Assembly: GCF_001445655.1 (NCBI RefSeq)
Contig: NZ_LNBE01000003.1
Span: 558,001 to 622,000 of the forward strand
Origin: Streptomyces roseifaciens
GTDB taxonomy: Bacteria; Actinomycetota; Actinomycetes; Streptomycetales; Streptomycetaceae
Direction: 5' to 3'
DNA: 64,000 nucleotides
Of the stretch, positions 50,442-57,825 are shown piece after piece. A program made the position numbers and the translations under genes. The stretch's first letter is position 1, and each line of letters begins with the position of its first letter. Under the pieces are notes generated by a model. The model saw only the letters and a program-made list of their open reading frames with translations. It had not been told where the DNA came from and made no database searches.

Positions 50442-50903
50442 ATGACCGAGCCCCATGAGCCCACGCTCGACCGGATCCGCGCCCTCCCCAGCTGGCTCCT
50501 CAACCGGGCCTCCGCGCGTGGCCGCCGCCTGCTCGGCGAGGCGTTCGCCCGCGAGGGCCTGCGCATGCCGCACCACGCGGTCCTCGCCGCCGTGGCCGAC
50601 TCCGGCCCCGTCGCGCAGGCAGCGCTCGGCCGGATGACCGGCTTCGACCCCAAGGACATGGTCGGCATCCTCAACGACCTCCAGAGGGCCGGGTTCGTCA
50701 CCCGCACGCCCGACCCCGGCGACCGCCGCAAGAACGCCATCGCCCTCACCGCCGAGGGCCGCAGCTGCCTGCACCGGCTCGCCTGCCTGGGTGACGAGGC
50801 CAACGAGGCGCTGCTGGGCGCGCTGACGCCCGCGGAGCGGGAGCAGTTCACGGCGCTGCTCGCGCGCGTGGCGGAGGAGCGGGAGGAGGGCCCGGTGGCC
50901 TGA
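50442..50903 (+). CDS. MarR family transcriptional regulator
   Basis: A 153-aa winged-helix MarR protein with PHHAVLAAVADSGPVAQAALGRMTGFDPKDMVGILNDLQRAGFVTRTPDPGDRRKNAIALTAEG across residues 43-107, where DRRKN is the wing tip. It is divergent from the quinone oxidoreductase and probably responds to a quinone or phenolic compound. Its stop codon is inside the first unit of a 14-bp tandem repeat. Confidence 0.93.
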   Translation: MTEPHEPTLDRIRALPSWLLNRASARGRRLLGEAFAREGLRMPHHAVLAAVADSGPVAQAALGRMTGFDPKDMVGILNDLQRAGFVTRTPDPGDRRKNAIALTAEGRSCLHRLACLGDEANEALLGALTPAEREQFTALLARVAEEREEGPVA

Positions 50904-50966
50904 TGCCGATGGCCTGATGCCGGTGGCCTGATGTCGGCGGCCTGGCGCAAATGGCCTGACGCGACG
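50897..50966. repeat. 14-bp tandem repeat spanning a stop codon (5 units)
   Basis: Five units of 14 bp occupy 50897-50966 without gaps: GGCCTGATGCCGAT, GGCCTGATGCCGGT, GGCCTGATGTCGGC, GGCCTGGCGCAAAT, GGCCTGACGCGACG. The marR stop (TGA 50901-50903) is in unit 1 and units 2, 3 and 5 repeat it. The array ends exactly where the convergent fdhD gene stops (50967). Confidence 0.9.
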
Positions 50967-51821
50967 TCAGTCGTTCGCCGCCCGCTCCCGGAGGGCGATC
51001 CGCTGCTCTCCCGCGTACACGTTCATCGACGCCCCGCGCAGGAAGCCCACCAGCGTCAGCCCCGTCTCCGCCGCGAGGTCCACGGCCAGCGACGAGGGCG
51101 CCGAGACGGCTGCGAGCACCGGGATCCCGGCCATCACCGCCTTCTGCGCCAGCTCGAACGAGGCCCGCCCGGAGACCATCAGCACCGTCCCGGACAGCGG
51201 CAGGAGGCCCTGCTGGAGCGCGCGGCCGACGATCTTGTCGACGGCGTTGTGCCGGCCCACGTCCTCGCGAGCGTCCAGCAGCTCGCCGTCCGCGGAGAAC
51301 AGCGCCGCGGCGTGCAGCCCGCCCGTGCGGTCGAAGACCCGCTGCGCCTCCCGCAGCCGGTCGGGGAGGGAGGACAGCAGCGCCGGTTCGAGCCGCATCG
51401 GGCCCTCCGGCCCGTCGGACAGGCGATGCCGCGCCGTGGTCCGTACGGCATCCAGGCTCGCCTTCCCGCACAGGCCGCACGAGGACGTCGTGTAGACGTT
51501 GCGCTCCAGGGTGACGTCGGGAACGGGCACGCCGGGCGCGAGGCGCACGTCGACGACGTTGTACGTATTCGAGCCGTCCTCCGTCGCGCCCGCGCAGTAG
51601 ACGATGTTGGCCAGCTCGTCGGTGCGGCTCAGCACGCCCTCGCTCACCAGGAAGCCCGCCGCGAGCGCGAAGTCGTCGCCCGGCGTGCGCATGGTGATGG
51701 CCAGCGGCTTGCCGTTCAGCCGGATCTCCAGGGGCTCCTCGGCCACGAGCGTGTCGGGGCGGGCGGTGACCGCCCCGTCCCGGATGCGGATGACGCGGCG
51801 GCGTTCGGTGACCCGTCCCAT
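50967..51821 (-). CDS. fdhD: Formate dehydrogenase accessory sulfurtransferase FdhD
   Basis: A 284-aa FdhD with the sulfur-shuttling cysteines in TTSSCGLCGKAS (near residue 118), EEPLEIRLNGKPLAITMRTPGDDFALAAGFL and VGRHNAVDKIVG. It transfers sulfur from a cysteine desulfurase to the molybdenum cofactor of formate dehydrogenase in the cytoplasm. ATG 51821. No formate dehydrogenase gene is nearby, so it must serve one elsewhere. Confidence 0.95.
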   Translation of the reverse strand: MGRVTERRRVIRIRDGAVTARPDTLVAEEPLEIRLNGKPLAITMRTPGDDFALAAGFLVSEGVLSRTDELANIVYCAGATEDGSNTYNVVDVRLAPGVPVPDVTLERNVYTTSSCGLCGKASLDAVRTTARHRLSDGPEGPMRLEPALLSSLPDRLREAQRVFDRTGGLHAAALFSADGELLDAREDVGRHNAVDKIVGRALQQGLLPLSGTVLMVSGRASFELAQKAVMAGIPVLAAVSAPSSLAVDLAAETGLTLVGFLRGASMNVYAGEQRIALRERAAND

Positions 51822-51982
51822 GAGCGATCAGTCCCGGAGGTGGTGGGGTTGCTGGACGCTCCATTGTGCCCGGGCGTGACGTGGGCCTCATCGGGGGCCG
51901 GGGCGCCTCCCGCGGCCCGCCGCGTGGCTACCGTTCCGTATGACTACCGTCCGGTAGTGGACCGCCGACGTTCCCGCCCCGC

Positions 51983-52027
51983 CCGTACAGATCCCCGTAC
52001 CGATCCCCGTACAGATCCCGTACCGAG
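51983..52027. repeat. 12-bp tandem repeat upstream of aldehyde dehydrogenase
   Basis: Three exactly spaced 12-bp units (CCGTACAGATCC, CCGTACCGATCC, CCGTACAGATCC; 51983, 51995, 52007) and a shorter fourth end about 15 bp before the start codon. They may have arisen by slippage or serve as repeated binding sites in the 5' untranslated region. Confidence 0.7.
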
Positions 52028-52041
52028 AGCGGAGATCAGCG

Positions 52042-53637
52042 ATGGCATCCGACCGCACCCCTCCTTTACGCGAGACCTCTCATTCACGGGGGACGCCCCC
52101 GCCCGTCCTCGCGCTCAAGCCCGGCACCGAGTGGGCCGGGGCCTGGCAGCGCTGTCTGGCCGCGGCCCCCGAGGCGTTCCGCGACGACCGGGTCCTCAAC
52201 CTCTGGGCCGGCACCTGGCGGCCCGACGGCAAGCCGCTGCCCGCCGTCACGCCCGTCGACGGCACCCCCGTCCCCGGCCCGCCCCGCCTCGACGCGGCCA
52301 CCGCCCACCGGGCCGTGCGCGCCGCCGTGGACGCGCACCGCGCCTGGCGCCACGTCCCGCTCGCCGACCGCAGGGCGCGCGTCGCCGCGGCCCTCGACGC
52401 CCTGGACGCCCACCGCGACCTGCTGGCGCTCCTGCTGGTCTGGGAGATCGGCAAGCCCTGGCGCCTGGCCCGGGCGGACGTGGACCGCGCGGTCGACGGC
52501 GTCCGCTGGTACGTGGCGGAGATCGACCGCATGCTGCCGGGGCGCACCCCGCTTCCCGGCCCCGTCAGCAACATCGCGAGCTGGAACTACCCGATGAGCG
52601 TCCTCGTCCACGCCATGCTCGTCCAGGCGCTGGCCGGCAACGCCGTGATCGCCAAGACCCCCACCGACGGCGGCCTGGCCTGCCTGACGCTCGCCTCGGC
52701 GCTCGCCGCGCGCGAGGGCGTCCCCCTGACCCTGGTCAGCGGCAGCGGCGGCGAGCTCTCCGAGGCGCTCGTGCGCGCCCCCGGGATCGGCTGCGTCTCC
52801 TTCGTCGGCGGCCGGGACACCGGCGCGCGGGTCGCCACCGCCGTGGCCGACCTAGGCAAGCGCCACGTCCTCGAACAGGAGGGCCTCAACGCCTGGGGCG
52901 TCTGGGACTTCACGGACTGGCCGGCGCTCGGCGCGCGGATCCGCAAGACCTTCGAGTACGCCAAGCAGCGCTGCACGGCCTACCCGCGGTTCGTGGTCCA
53001 GCGCGAGGCCTTCGCGGACTTCCTCGCGGTCTACCTGCCCGCGGTGCGGGACGTCCGCTTCGGCCACCCGCTCGCCGTGGAGGCACCCGGCGACGACCTC
53101 CCCGAGCTCGACTTCGGCCCTCTGATCAACGCCGCCAAGGCGGAGGAGCTGACCGGCCAGGTGGCCGAGGCCGTACGCCGGGGCGCCGTTCCCCTGCACC
53201 GCGGCCGCCTGGCCGACGGCCGCTTCCTGCCCGGCCAGGACACCGGCGCGTACGTACCGCCCGTCGCGCTGCTGAGCCCGCCGCCCTCCTCGCCCCTGCA
53301 CCACGCCGAGCCCTTCGGCCCCGTCGACACCGTCGTCCCGGTCGACACCGAGGCCGAGCTGCTCGCCGCCATGAACGCCAGCAACGGCGCGCTCGTCGCG
53401 GCCCTCTCCTGCGACGACGAGGCGGCCTTCGCGCGCCTGGCCCCGCAGGTCCGGGCGTTCAAGGTCGGCCGCAACGGCCCCCGCTCGCGCGGCGACCGCG
53501 AGGAGCTCTTCGGCGGCTTCGGGGCGTCGTGGCGCGGGGCCTTCGTCGGCGGGGAGCTGCTGGTGCGGGCGGTGACGGAGGGGCCGACGGGTGAACGGCT
53601 CCCGGGGAACTTCCCGGAGTACCACCTGATGCCGTGA
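52042..53637 (+). CDS. Aldehyde dehydrogenase family protein
   Basis: A 531-aa ALDH-fold enzyme with NIASWNYPMSVLVHAMLVQALAGNAVIAKTP (cofactor), the general-base Glu in VLEQEGLNAWGVW, the catalytic Cys in AKQRCTAYPRF and EPFGPVDTVVPVD. The Cys context is unusual (QRCTAYPR instead of GQxCxA), and the N-terminal 50 residues differ from common ALDHs, so it belongs to a less-studied branch. It oxidises an aldehyde with NAD(P). ATG 52042 follows GGAG at 52031. Confidence 0.87.
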   Translation: MASDRTPPLRETSHSRGTPPPVLALKPGTEWAGAWQRCLAAAPEAFRDDRVLNLWAGTWRPDGKPLPAVTPVDGTPVPGPPRLDAATAHRAVRAAVDAHRAWRHVPLADRRARVAAALDALDAHRDLLALLLVWEIGKPWRLARADVDRAVDGVRWYVAEIDRMLPGRTPLPGPVSNIASWNYPMSVLVHAMLVQALAGNAVIAKTPTDGGLACLTLASALAAREGVPLTLVSGSGGELSEALVRAPGIGCVSFVGGRDTGARVATAVADLGKRHVLEQEGLNAWGVWDFTDWPALGARIRKTFEYAKQRCTAYPRFVVQREAFADFLAVYLPAVRDVRFGHPLAVEAPGDDLPELDFGPLINAAKAEELTGQVAEAVRRGAVPLHRGRLADGRFLPGQDTGAYVPPVALLSPPPSSPLHHAEPFGPVDTVVPVDTEAELLAAMNASNGALVAALSCDDEAAFARLAPQVRAFKVGRNGPRSRGDREELFGGFGASWRGAFVGGELLVRAVTEGPTGERLPGNFPEYHLMP

Positions 53638-53677
53638 CGGCCGGGCCGCTGCCACCGCGCAGTGAGGGTGAGGTGTC

Positions 53678-55006
53678 CTAACCGATCCCCTGCCGGTCGG
53701 GCAGCAGCGCGAAATCCCGGTCCGCCGCGTCCGGCACCGTGCGCGCCACGGCGTGCTCCAGCAGCGCGCGGTGCCGCTCCAGCGGCGGGCGCCGGTCCTC
53801 GGGGACCAGCCACCACAGGTCCTCCAGGGCGGCCATCAGCCGCCGGGTCACCTGCGGGCTCCCGGTCGCACAGCCGCGGATCTCCGCGAACCCCAGGTCG
53901 ACCAGGTCCGCCCAGCCGGGGACGTCCTGCACCAGGCGCACCGCGCCCCGGCGGTCGCAGTGGTGCAGAGCCCCGAGCGGGCGGCGGGCCAGGGCCGCGA
54001 GGAACTGGGTGATCCGGTCCAGGCTCTGCACGGCCGTCGTCGGATCGTTCACGGCGGGGGACAGGGCCCGCTGCGCGATGTCCGACAGCTGCCGCAGCCC
54101 GAAGCCCAGGTCCTGGTGGAAGGTCCGCTCCACGCCCACGGACACGGTGTACCGCAGCGCGCGGGGCGGCGGCGCGGCCCCGCCGTGGACCGCCAGCACC
54201 GGCGTCCCGGGCACCACGAAGTCCCCGATCCGCGGGATCAGCCGCAGCACGACACCGTGCCGCCGCGCCACCCGCACCAGCCGCGCGACGTGCACGTCCC
54301 GCAGCACCCCGGCCCGGCCCGTGTGGGCGATCTCCGCGCCCGGCTCCGCGAGCACGGGCCGCTCGTCGTCGGCGACGCCGTGCTTGTCCAGCACCCGGAA
54401 GGACTCCCGGGTGATCCGGTCGATCACGTAGCTCACCCGCATCAGCCGCAGCGTGGAATTCACGTAGGCGACGAACAGGCCCAGGCTCACCAGGACCAGC
54501 AGGACGCACACGATGCCGGAGAAGACCGGGACGGTGGAGACGGTACGGGGGTTCTCGTCGCCCTCGTACGACGCCTGCACCAGCAGCGCGAACAGGAACG
54601 TCGCCAGGAAGACCCCGAACGTGCACTTGGTGATCCGGCTGCGGACGTACAGCCGCACCACGCGCGGGGAGAACTGCCCGCCGGCCATCTGCAGTGCGAC
54701 CAGGGAGATCGAGAAGACCACACCGATGAAGGTCAGCATCGCCGAGCCGACGGTGGTGATGATCGTCTTGGCGTCGTCGGCGATCCCGATCAGGGCCTCG
54801 ACGGCCTCGTAGTCCCCCTCCGCCTGCAGCATCCCGACGACGAACCGGTCCACCTCCAGCACCCCGGCAGCCAAGGCCGCGGCGCCGACGAGCCCCGCGG
54901 TGGGCGTGAACCAGAAGGTGTCCCGCAGGTGCTCCCGCAGCGGCGACAGGGGCCGCGGCCGCCGCCGCGCACCCGCCACCGTCCGGGTTTGCCCCATATT
55001 GCCCAT
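53678..55006 (-). CDS. DUF2254 family membrane protein
   Basis: A 442-aa DUF2254 protein. Three to four transmembrane segments lie in the first 185 residues (AGLVGAAALAAGVL; TVGSAMLTFIGVVFSISLVALQ; FGVFLATFLFALLVQ; GIVCVLLVLVSLGLFVAYV). A large C-terminal domain contains HQDLGFGLRQLSDIAQRALSPAVNDPTTAVQSLDRI, the family signature. Function unknown. ATG 55006, with further Met codons at 54997. It lies immediately beside the tRNA-Leu where the island is inserted. Confidence 0.88.
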   Translation of the reverse strand: MGNMGQTRTVAGARRRPRPLSPLREHLRDTFWFTPTAGLVGAAALAAGVLEVDRFVVGMLQAEGDYEAVEALIGIADDAKTIITTVGSAMLTFIGVVFSISLVALQMAGGQFSPRVVRLYVRSRITKCTFGVFLATFLFALLVQASYEGDENPRTVSTVPVFSGIVCVLLVLVSLGLFVAYVNSTLRLMRVSYVIDRITRESFRVLDKHGVADDERPVLAEPGAEIAHTGRAGVLRDVHVARLVRVARRHGVVLRLIPRIGDFVVPGTPVLAVHGGAAPPPRALRYTVSVGVERTFHQDLGFGLRQLSDIAQRALSPAVNDPTTAVQSLDRITQFLAALARRPLGALHHCDRRGAVRLVQDVPGWADLVDLGFAEIRGCATGSPQVTRRLMAALEDLWWLVPEDRRPPLERHRALLEHAVARTVPDAADRDFALLPDRQGIG

Positions 55007-55112
55007 AAGTAGACCTTATGGCCCGCGCAGATACCCAGGTGAAAGGCACTCCGAAACCTTGGTATTGTTATCCATGTCGCCGCGGGGAACACCCCGCCGG
55101 AGACAACACCTG

Positions 55113-55200
55113 GTCCGGGTGGCGGAATGGCAGACGCGCTAGCTTGAGGTGCTAGTGCCCTTTATCGGGCGTGGGGGTTCAAGTCCCCCCTCGGACACCA
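55113..55200 (+). tRNA. tRNA-Leu (anticodon GAG)
   Basis: An 88-nt type II tRNA. The acceptor GTCCGGG pairs with CTCGGAC; the anticodon loop TTGAGGT is closed by CTAGC/GCTAG, giving anticodon GAG (Leu, CUC/CUU). The long variable arm is GTGCCCTTTATCGGGCGT, and the T arm is GGGGGTTCAAGTCCCCC. CCA is encoded (55198-55200). Its 3' end is the attachment site of the downstream island and is regenerated intact. Confidence 0.97.
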
Positions 55201-55241
55201 GCAGGAACCCCAGTTGATCTGGGGTTTTTCTGTTTCTCCGG
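55177..55241. repeat. attL: tRNA 3' end plus terminator
   Basis: This 65-bp segment (25 bp of tRNA T-arm/acceptor through the terminator) is repeated in direct orientation at 62373-62437 with only three mismatches; the first 25 bp (55177-55201) are identical. Such a repeat at a tRNA 3' end is the hallmark of tyrosine-integrase-mediated insertion. Confidence 0.9.
55206..55229 (+). terminator. Intrinsic terminator of tRNA-Leu
   Basis: AACCCCAG-TTGAT-CTGGGGTT followed by a T-run is a classical rho-independent terminator 5 bp after the tRNA. The same hairpin occurs at 62402-62422 beyond the island, so it was part of the duplicated attachment region or carried by the element. Confidence 0.9.
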
Positions 55242-55248
55242 CTGTGGC

Positions 55249-55269
55249 GTGACCAACCACGTGACCAAC
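55249..55269. promoter_or_regulatory. Left arm-type repeats GTGACCAAC (x2)
   Basis: GTGACCAAC occurs at 55249-55257 and 55261-55269 as direct repeats 12 bp apart, just inside attL. The same 9-mer recurs just inside attR. This placement is typical of arm-binding sites of a tyrosine integrase or its excisionase. Confidence 0.6.
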
Positions 55270-55288
55270 AGCCGAGCGAATCTCCTGG

Positions 55289-55496
55289 TCAGACCAGGGA
55301 TGACAGGCCGAGACGGCTGGCACTGGAAGCGGCCAGCTTCTTCGCTCCCTCAGCGCGACGCCTGCCGTACCGCGCCATGGTGTAGCCCGGCGAGTGGTGC
55401 CGGGCGTTGGCCGAGACCTCTACCGGGTTCTCGTGGTTGTCGAGATCGTTCGTGATCTTCGACGCCCGCCAGTCGTGCAGCCGGACAACGGCGAAG
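55289..55496 (-). pseudogene. C-terminal remnant of tyrosine integrase
   Basis: On the minus strand about 65 codons ending at TGA 55289-55291 read as the C-terminus of a phage-type integrase: RLHDWRASKITNDL (the H-x-x-R box), VEVSANARHHSP (second conserved histidine) and GYTMARYGRRRAEGAKKLA (catalytic Tyr of the family). Upstream of about 55496 the homology stops abruptly at the hairpin array, so at least 250-300 N-terminal residues are missing. Its place next to attL is where the integrase gene of such elements sits. It cannot be functional. Confidence 0.75.
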
Positions 55497-56061
55497 AGGA
55501 CCAGGGGCGCGGCAGCGCCCCACCTGGCGAAGAGGCAGCGGCGAAGAGGTGAGCAGCAAGGGGCGGCCGTCTGGCCGCACAGCCCGAAGCCACTTCGACA
55601 GAGCGGCCCCGCCAGGGGCCGACATCACCAAGCCCAAGAAGCTAGCCAGGTGGGGCGCTGCCGCGCCCCCACAGCGCGAAGCCGCAAGAGCAAGGCGTAA
55701 GGGTAAGGGGCCGCTTACGCGGCCACAGAGTCAAGCCAGTTACAGCAAGCCTCAGAAGGCTTCACTCCTGTGCAGCCTCCGACTGCCGGCCAGATCAGGA
55801 GCAGCGCTTTGACCTGCGCTTTCTTTGCCGCTGTCTCGCTTCGCCGTTGCCCTGACGAGGTCTGGAACCGTGGCAGGATCTGAGCTGCTAAGACATGGCG
55901 GTCGGCGCTTTCGCCTTCAGGGGGTCATACCCCCACCCCTTCGCCGTTGCCTTCACCTCGGGCAAAGCCAAGTCCTTACCCTTCCCTCCGCCGTCGCAGG
56001 CTCCGCCTTGCCATGTGGCAGGCGAACGACCGTACGGCTCTATGCGCGGCCGACAGGCCGC
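55486..56061. ncRNA. Hairpin array with conserved linkers; candidate structured RNA or DNA element
   Basis: At least eight short hairpins occur in about 575 bp: 55504-55521 (GGGGCGC-GGCA-GCGCCCC), 55563-55578, 55604-55621 (CGGCCCC-GCCA-GGGGCCG), 55652-55669, 55709-55724, 55747-55762, 55920-55934 and 56046-56061 (GCGGCC-GACA-GGCCGC). Hairpins 2 to 5 are each followed, at the same distance, by ACA-N5-AAGCC. Linkers are rich in AAG, and CTTCGCCGTTG at 55839 and 55939 is complementary to CAACGGCGAAG at 55486. A perfect 25-bp inverted repeat joins 55504-55528 and 55645-55669. The strand of any transcript is unknown. The right part overlaps the doubtful N-terminal extension of the recombinase gene. 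Confidence 0.5.
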
Positions 56062-56895
56062 ACGCCTCACGAGGCGACGAGACCAGCACGACAGGCCGTC
56101 AGGCACCCGAAGTGCGAAGCCCCCGCAGGTAGCTCCTGCCGGACGACCACGGGCAAGGTCGCAGCGAACTACCACACGGGCCGCTTCGCCCTCGTGCCTG
56201 CACTCAAAGCGGAACTCGCGGTGAAGACTCCGGCTGACCGCAACCCCGGTAAGCCGTGGGTTGCTGGCGAGGTAGTCCCCGTGGTGTCCGAAGCGATACC
56301 GGGCGCAGCGATCCGACTTGGCTATGCCAGGTGCAGCACGGTCGGGCAGGAACTCCAGAGCCAGTTGGACATGCTTGCCCGTGCCGACTGCACGCGGGTC
56401 TTCTCCGAGAAGATCAGCACCCGTGTGAAGGAGCGGCCGGAACTGGAGAAGGCGTTGGCTCTGGCGCGGGAGATCAAGACAGCCGCTCCGAACCAGCCCG
56501 TCATCCTGACCGTGGTCGAGATGAAGCGTCTCGCCCGCAACGCGGCAGAGCTCATGACGCTGTCCTCCACCCTGCAAGCGGACGGCATCCAACTCGAACT
56601 CCTCTCCGGCCCCTTGCAGGGTGTGTACGACCCGAACGGGGCGGGTGCCATCGTGTTCGCCGTCCTGGCCGTGGCCGCAGAGGTGGAGCGGGAAGGCATC
56701 CGGGAGAAGACGTTGGAGGGGCTGGACACTGCGGCACGCAAGGGCAACCACGGTGGGCGCCCCTCCGTAGTCGACGACGACAAGCTAGCCGTAGCCCGTG
56801 CCCGACACGCCAAGGGGGAGAGCGTCACAGCCATCGCTAAGGCCCTGGGGATCGGTCGTGCCACTTTGTACCGGCACATCGGAGAGGGCGCCTGA
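55870..56895 (+). CDS. Serine recombinase (resolvase/invertase family), start uncertain
   Basis: The catalytic domain is unmistakable: RLGYARCSTVGQELQSQLDML with the nucleophilic Ser, ending in a Hin-like helix-turn-helix (GGRPSVVDDDKLAVARARHAKGESVTAIAKALGIGRATLYRHI). Before it lies a cysteine-containing segment, HPKCEAPAGSSCRTTTGKVAANYHTGRF, typical of a Zn-finger module in Streptomyces recombinases. The frame is open upstream but there is no ATG or GTG at the expected point (near 56077). The GTG at 55870 (ACGAGG upstream) is used here, although codons 55870-56076 look non-coding. GTG 56221 is the alternative if only the catalytic part is made. Confidence 0.75.
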   Translation: MAGSELLRHGGRRFRLQGVIPPPLRRCLHLGQSQVLTLPSAVAGSALPCGRRTTVRLYARPTGRTPHEATRPARQAVRHPKCEAPAGSSCRTTTGKVAANYHTGRFALVPALKAELAVKTPADRNPGKPWVAGEVVPVVSEAIPGAAIRLGYARCSTVGQELQSQLDMLARADCTRVFSEKISTRVKERPELEKALALAREIKTAAPNQPVILTVVEMKRLARNAAELMTLSSTLQADGIQLELLSGPLQGVYDPNGAGAIVFAVLAVAAEVEREGIREKTLEGLDTAARKGNHGGRPSVVDDDKLAVARARHAKGESVTAIAKALGIGRATLYRHIGEGA

Positions 56896-56970
56896 GACGG
56901 GCGCACAGGACGTTGAACGCGTAGGGCCTCGGCGTCAGGGGGAAGATCACCGAGGCCCGTGCGGGAGAGA

Positions 56971-57825
56971 TCATGCACTTACTTCGGAGTGTATGGGGAC
57001 CGGTGGCCGAACGCCGGTGAGTGACTCCGCACGAGTGAGCAGGCGTGGCGCAAGGTCCGGATACCAGCCACGTGCCACGGCTTGCAGCATCTCCGCCAGG
57101 GCCGCGAGTTCTCCGATTCGGCCAGCGGGGGTGTCCAGGACCGCAGCGAACTCCTGCCGGATACGGTCGGCCACGTCAGGGACAAGCAAGCTGTTGACGT
57201 GGAGGAGGCCCGCGTCGTAGCCAAGGGGCACCAGCCCCCACCGCTCCCAGTCCAACAGGCACAGGGGTGCGCCGGTGAGGTTGCCCCAGTGCAGATCACC
57301 ATGACCGGTCACCCGCTCCACCTTGGCGGGGGCCGGAATGCCGAGGAACCGAGGGAAGGCTCGTTCGATCCACCCGTCCCGAACGGTCGTCTTCACACCC
57401 TCCGCCTCAGCGAGCAGGGCAAGGGCTTGGCGAAGGTCCGTCCACCACTCATCCGGCAACCCCGGGTCGTGGTCGATGTCGGCTCGGTCCGGGGACACCA
57501 CGGCTTGTGTGAGGTAGTCGAGGACTTCGGCCTGGAAGGCCCACTCCCCGTCAGTCCAGTCATGCACTGCGTAGAGGTGAGGGCGAGGGACGCCGTCAGG
57601 CACCAGCTCAGAGGCTCCGACGATGCCCTCCCCCTGTTTCCTGCCCGCGTTCCTCTTTGCCGTCCGGCTCACCCGTAGCCACCGGTCTCCCGCTCGGCGT
57701 CCGAGGGTGACGCCAAGGAAGCCCCATGCCAGCGGCCCCGTGCATGTGAGGCCCAGAGCCTTGGCCGCCCGGTCGTGGGCGACCTCCATTAGGGCCTGTA
57801 CCTCCTCATTCAGAGGCGAGTTCAT
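56971..57825 (-). CDS. APH-fold phosphotransferase
   Basis: A 284-aa kinase-like protein with the phosphotransferase Brenner motif TGHGDLHWGN (catalytic Asp), the metal-binding LLDWERWGLVPLGYD and an N-terminal lobe whose lysine motif is not obvious. Aminoglycoside-phosphotransferase-fold enzymes phosphorylate small hydroxylated molecules or, in some RiPP pathways, peptides. It is last in the minus-strand island operon and overlaps the AKR gene by 20 bp, so it is tightly coupled. An antibiotic-resistance role is possible but the operon context suggests a biosynthetic or modifying one. Confidence 0.82.
   Translation of the reverse strand: MNSPLNEEVQALMEVAHDRAAKALGLTCTGPLAWGFLGVTLGRRAGDRWLRVSRTAKRNAGRKQGEGIVGASELVPDGVPRPHLYAVHDWTDGEWAFQAEVLDYLTQAVVSPDRADIDHDPGLPDEWWTDLRQALALLAEAEGVKTTVRDGWIERAFPRFLGIPAPAKVERVTGHGDLHWGNLTGAPLCLLDWERWGLVPLGYDAGLLHVNSLLVPDVADRIRQEFAAVLDTPAGRIGELAALAEMLQAVARGWYPDLAPRLLTRAESLTGVRPPVPIHSEVSA

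Noticed and set aside
55350..55637. Small minus-strand gene over the integrase remnant and hairpins
   Set aside because: It is in a different frame from the recognisable integrase residues and its translation is Arg/Pro/Leu-rich with no motif; it runs through the hairpin stems.
55486..56061. omega-RNA of an IS607/IS200 TnpB element or an integron attC array
   Set aside because: There is no TnpB gene. The recombinase is of resolvase/invertase type with a C-terminal helix-turn-helix, unlike IS607 TnpA. The hairpins lack attC R/L core sites and gene cassettes.
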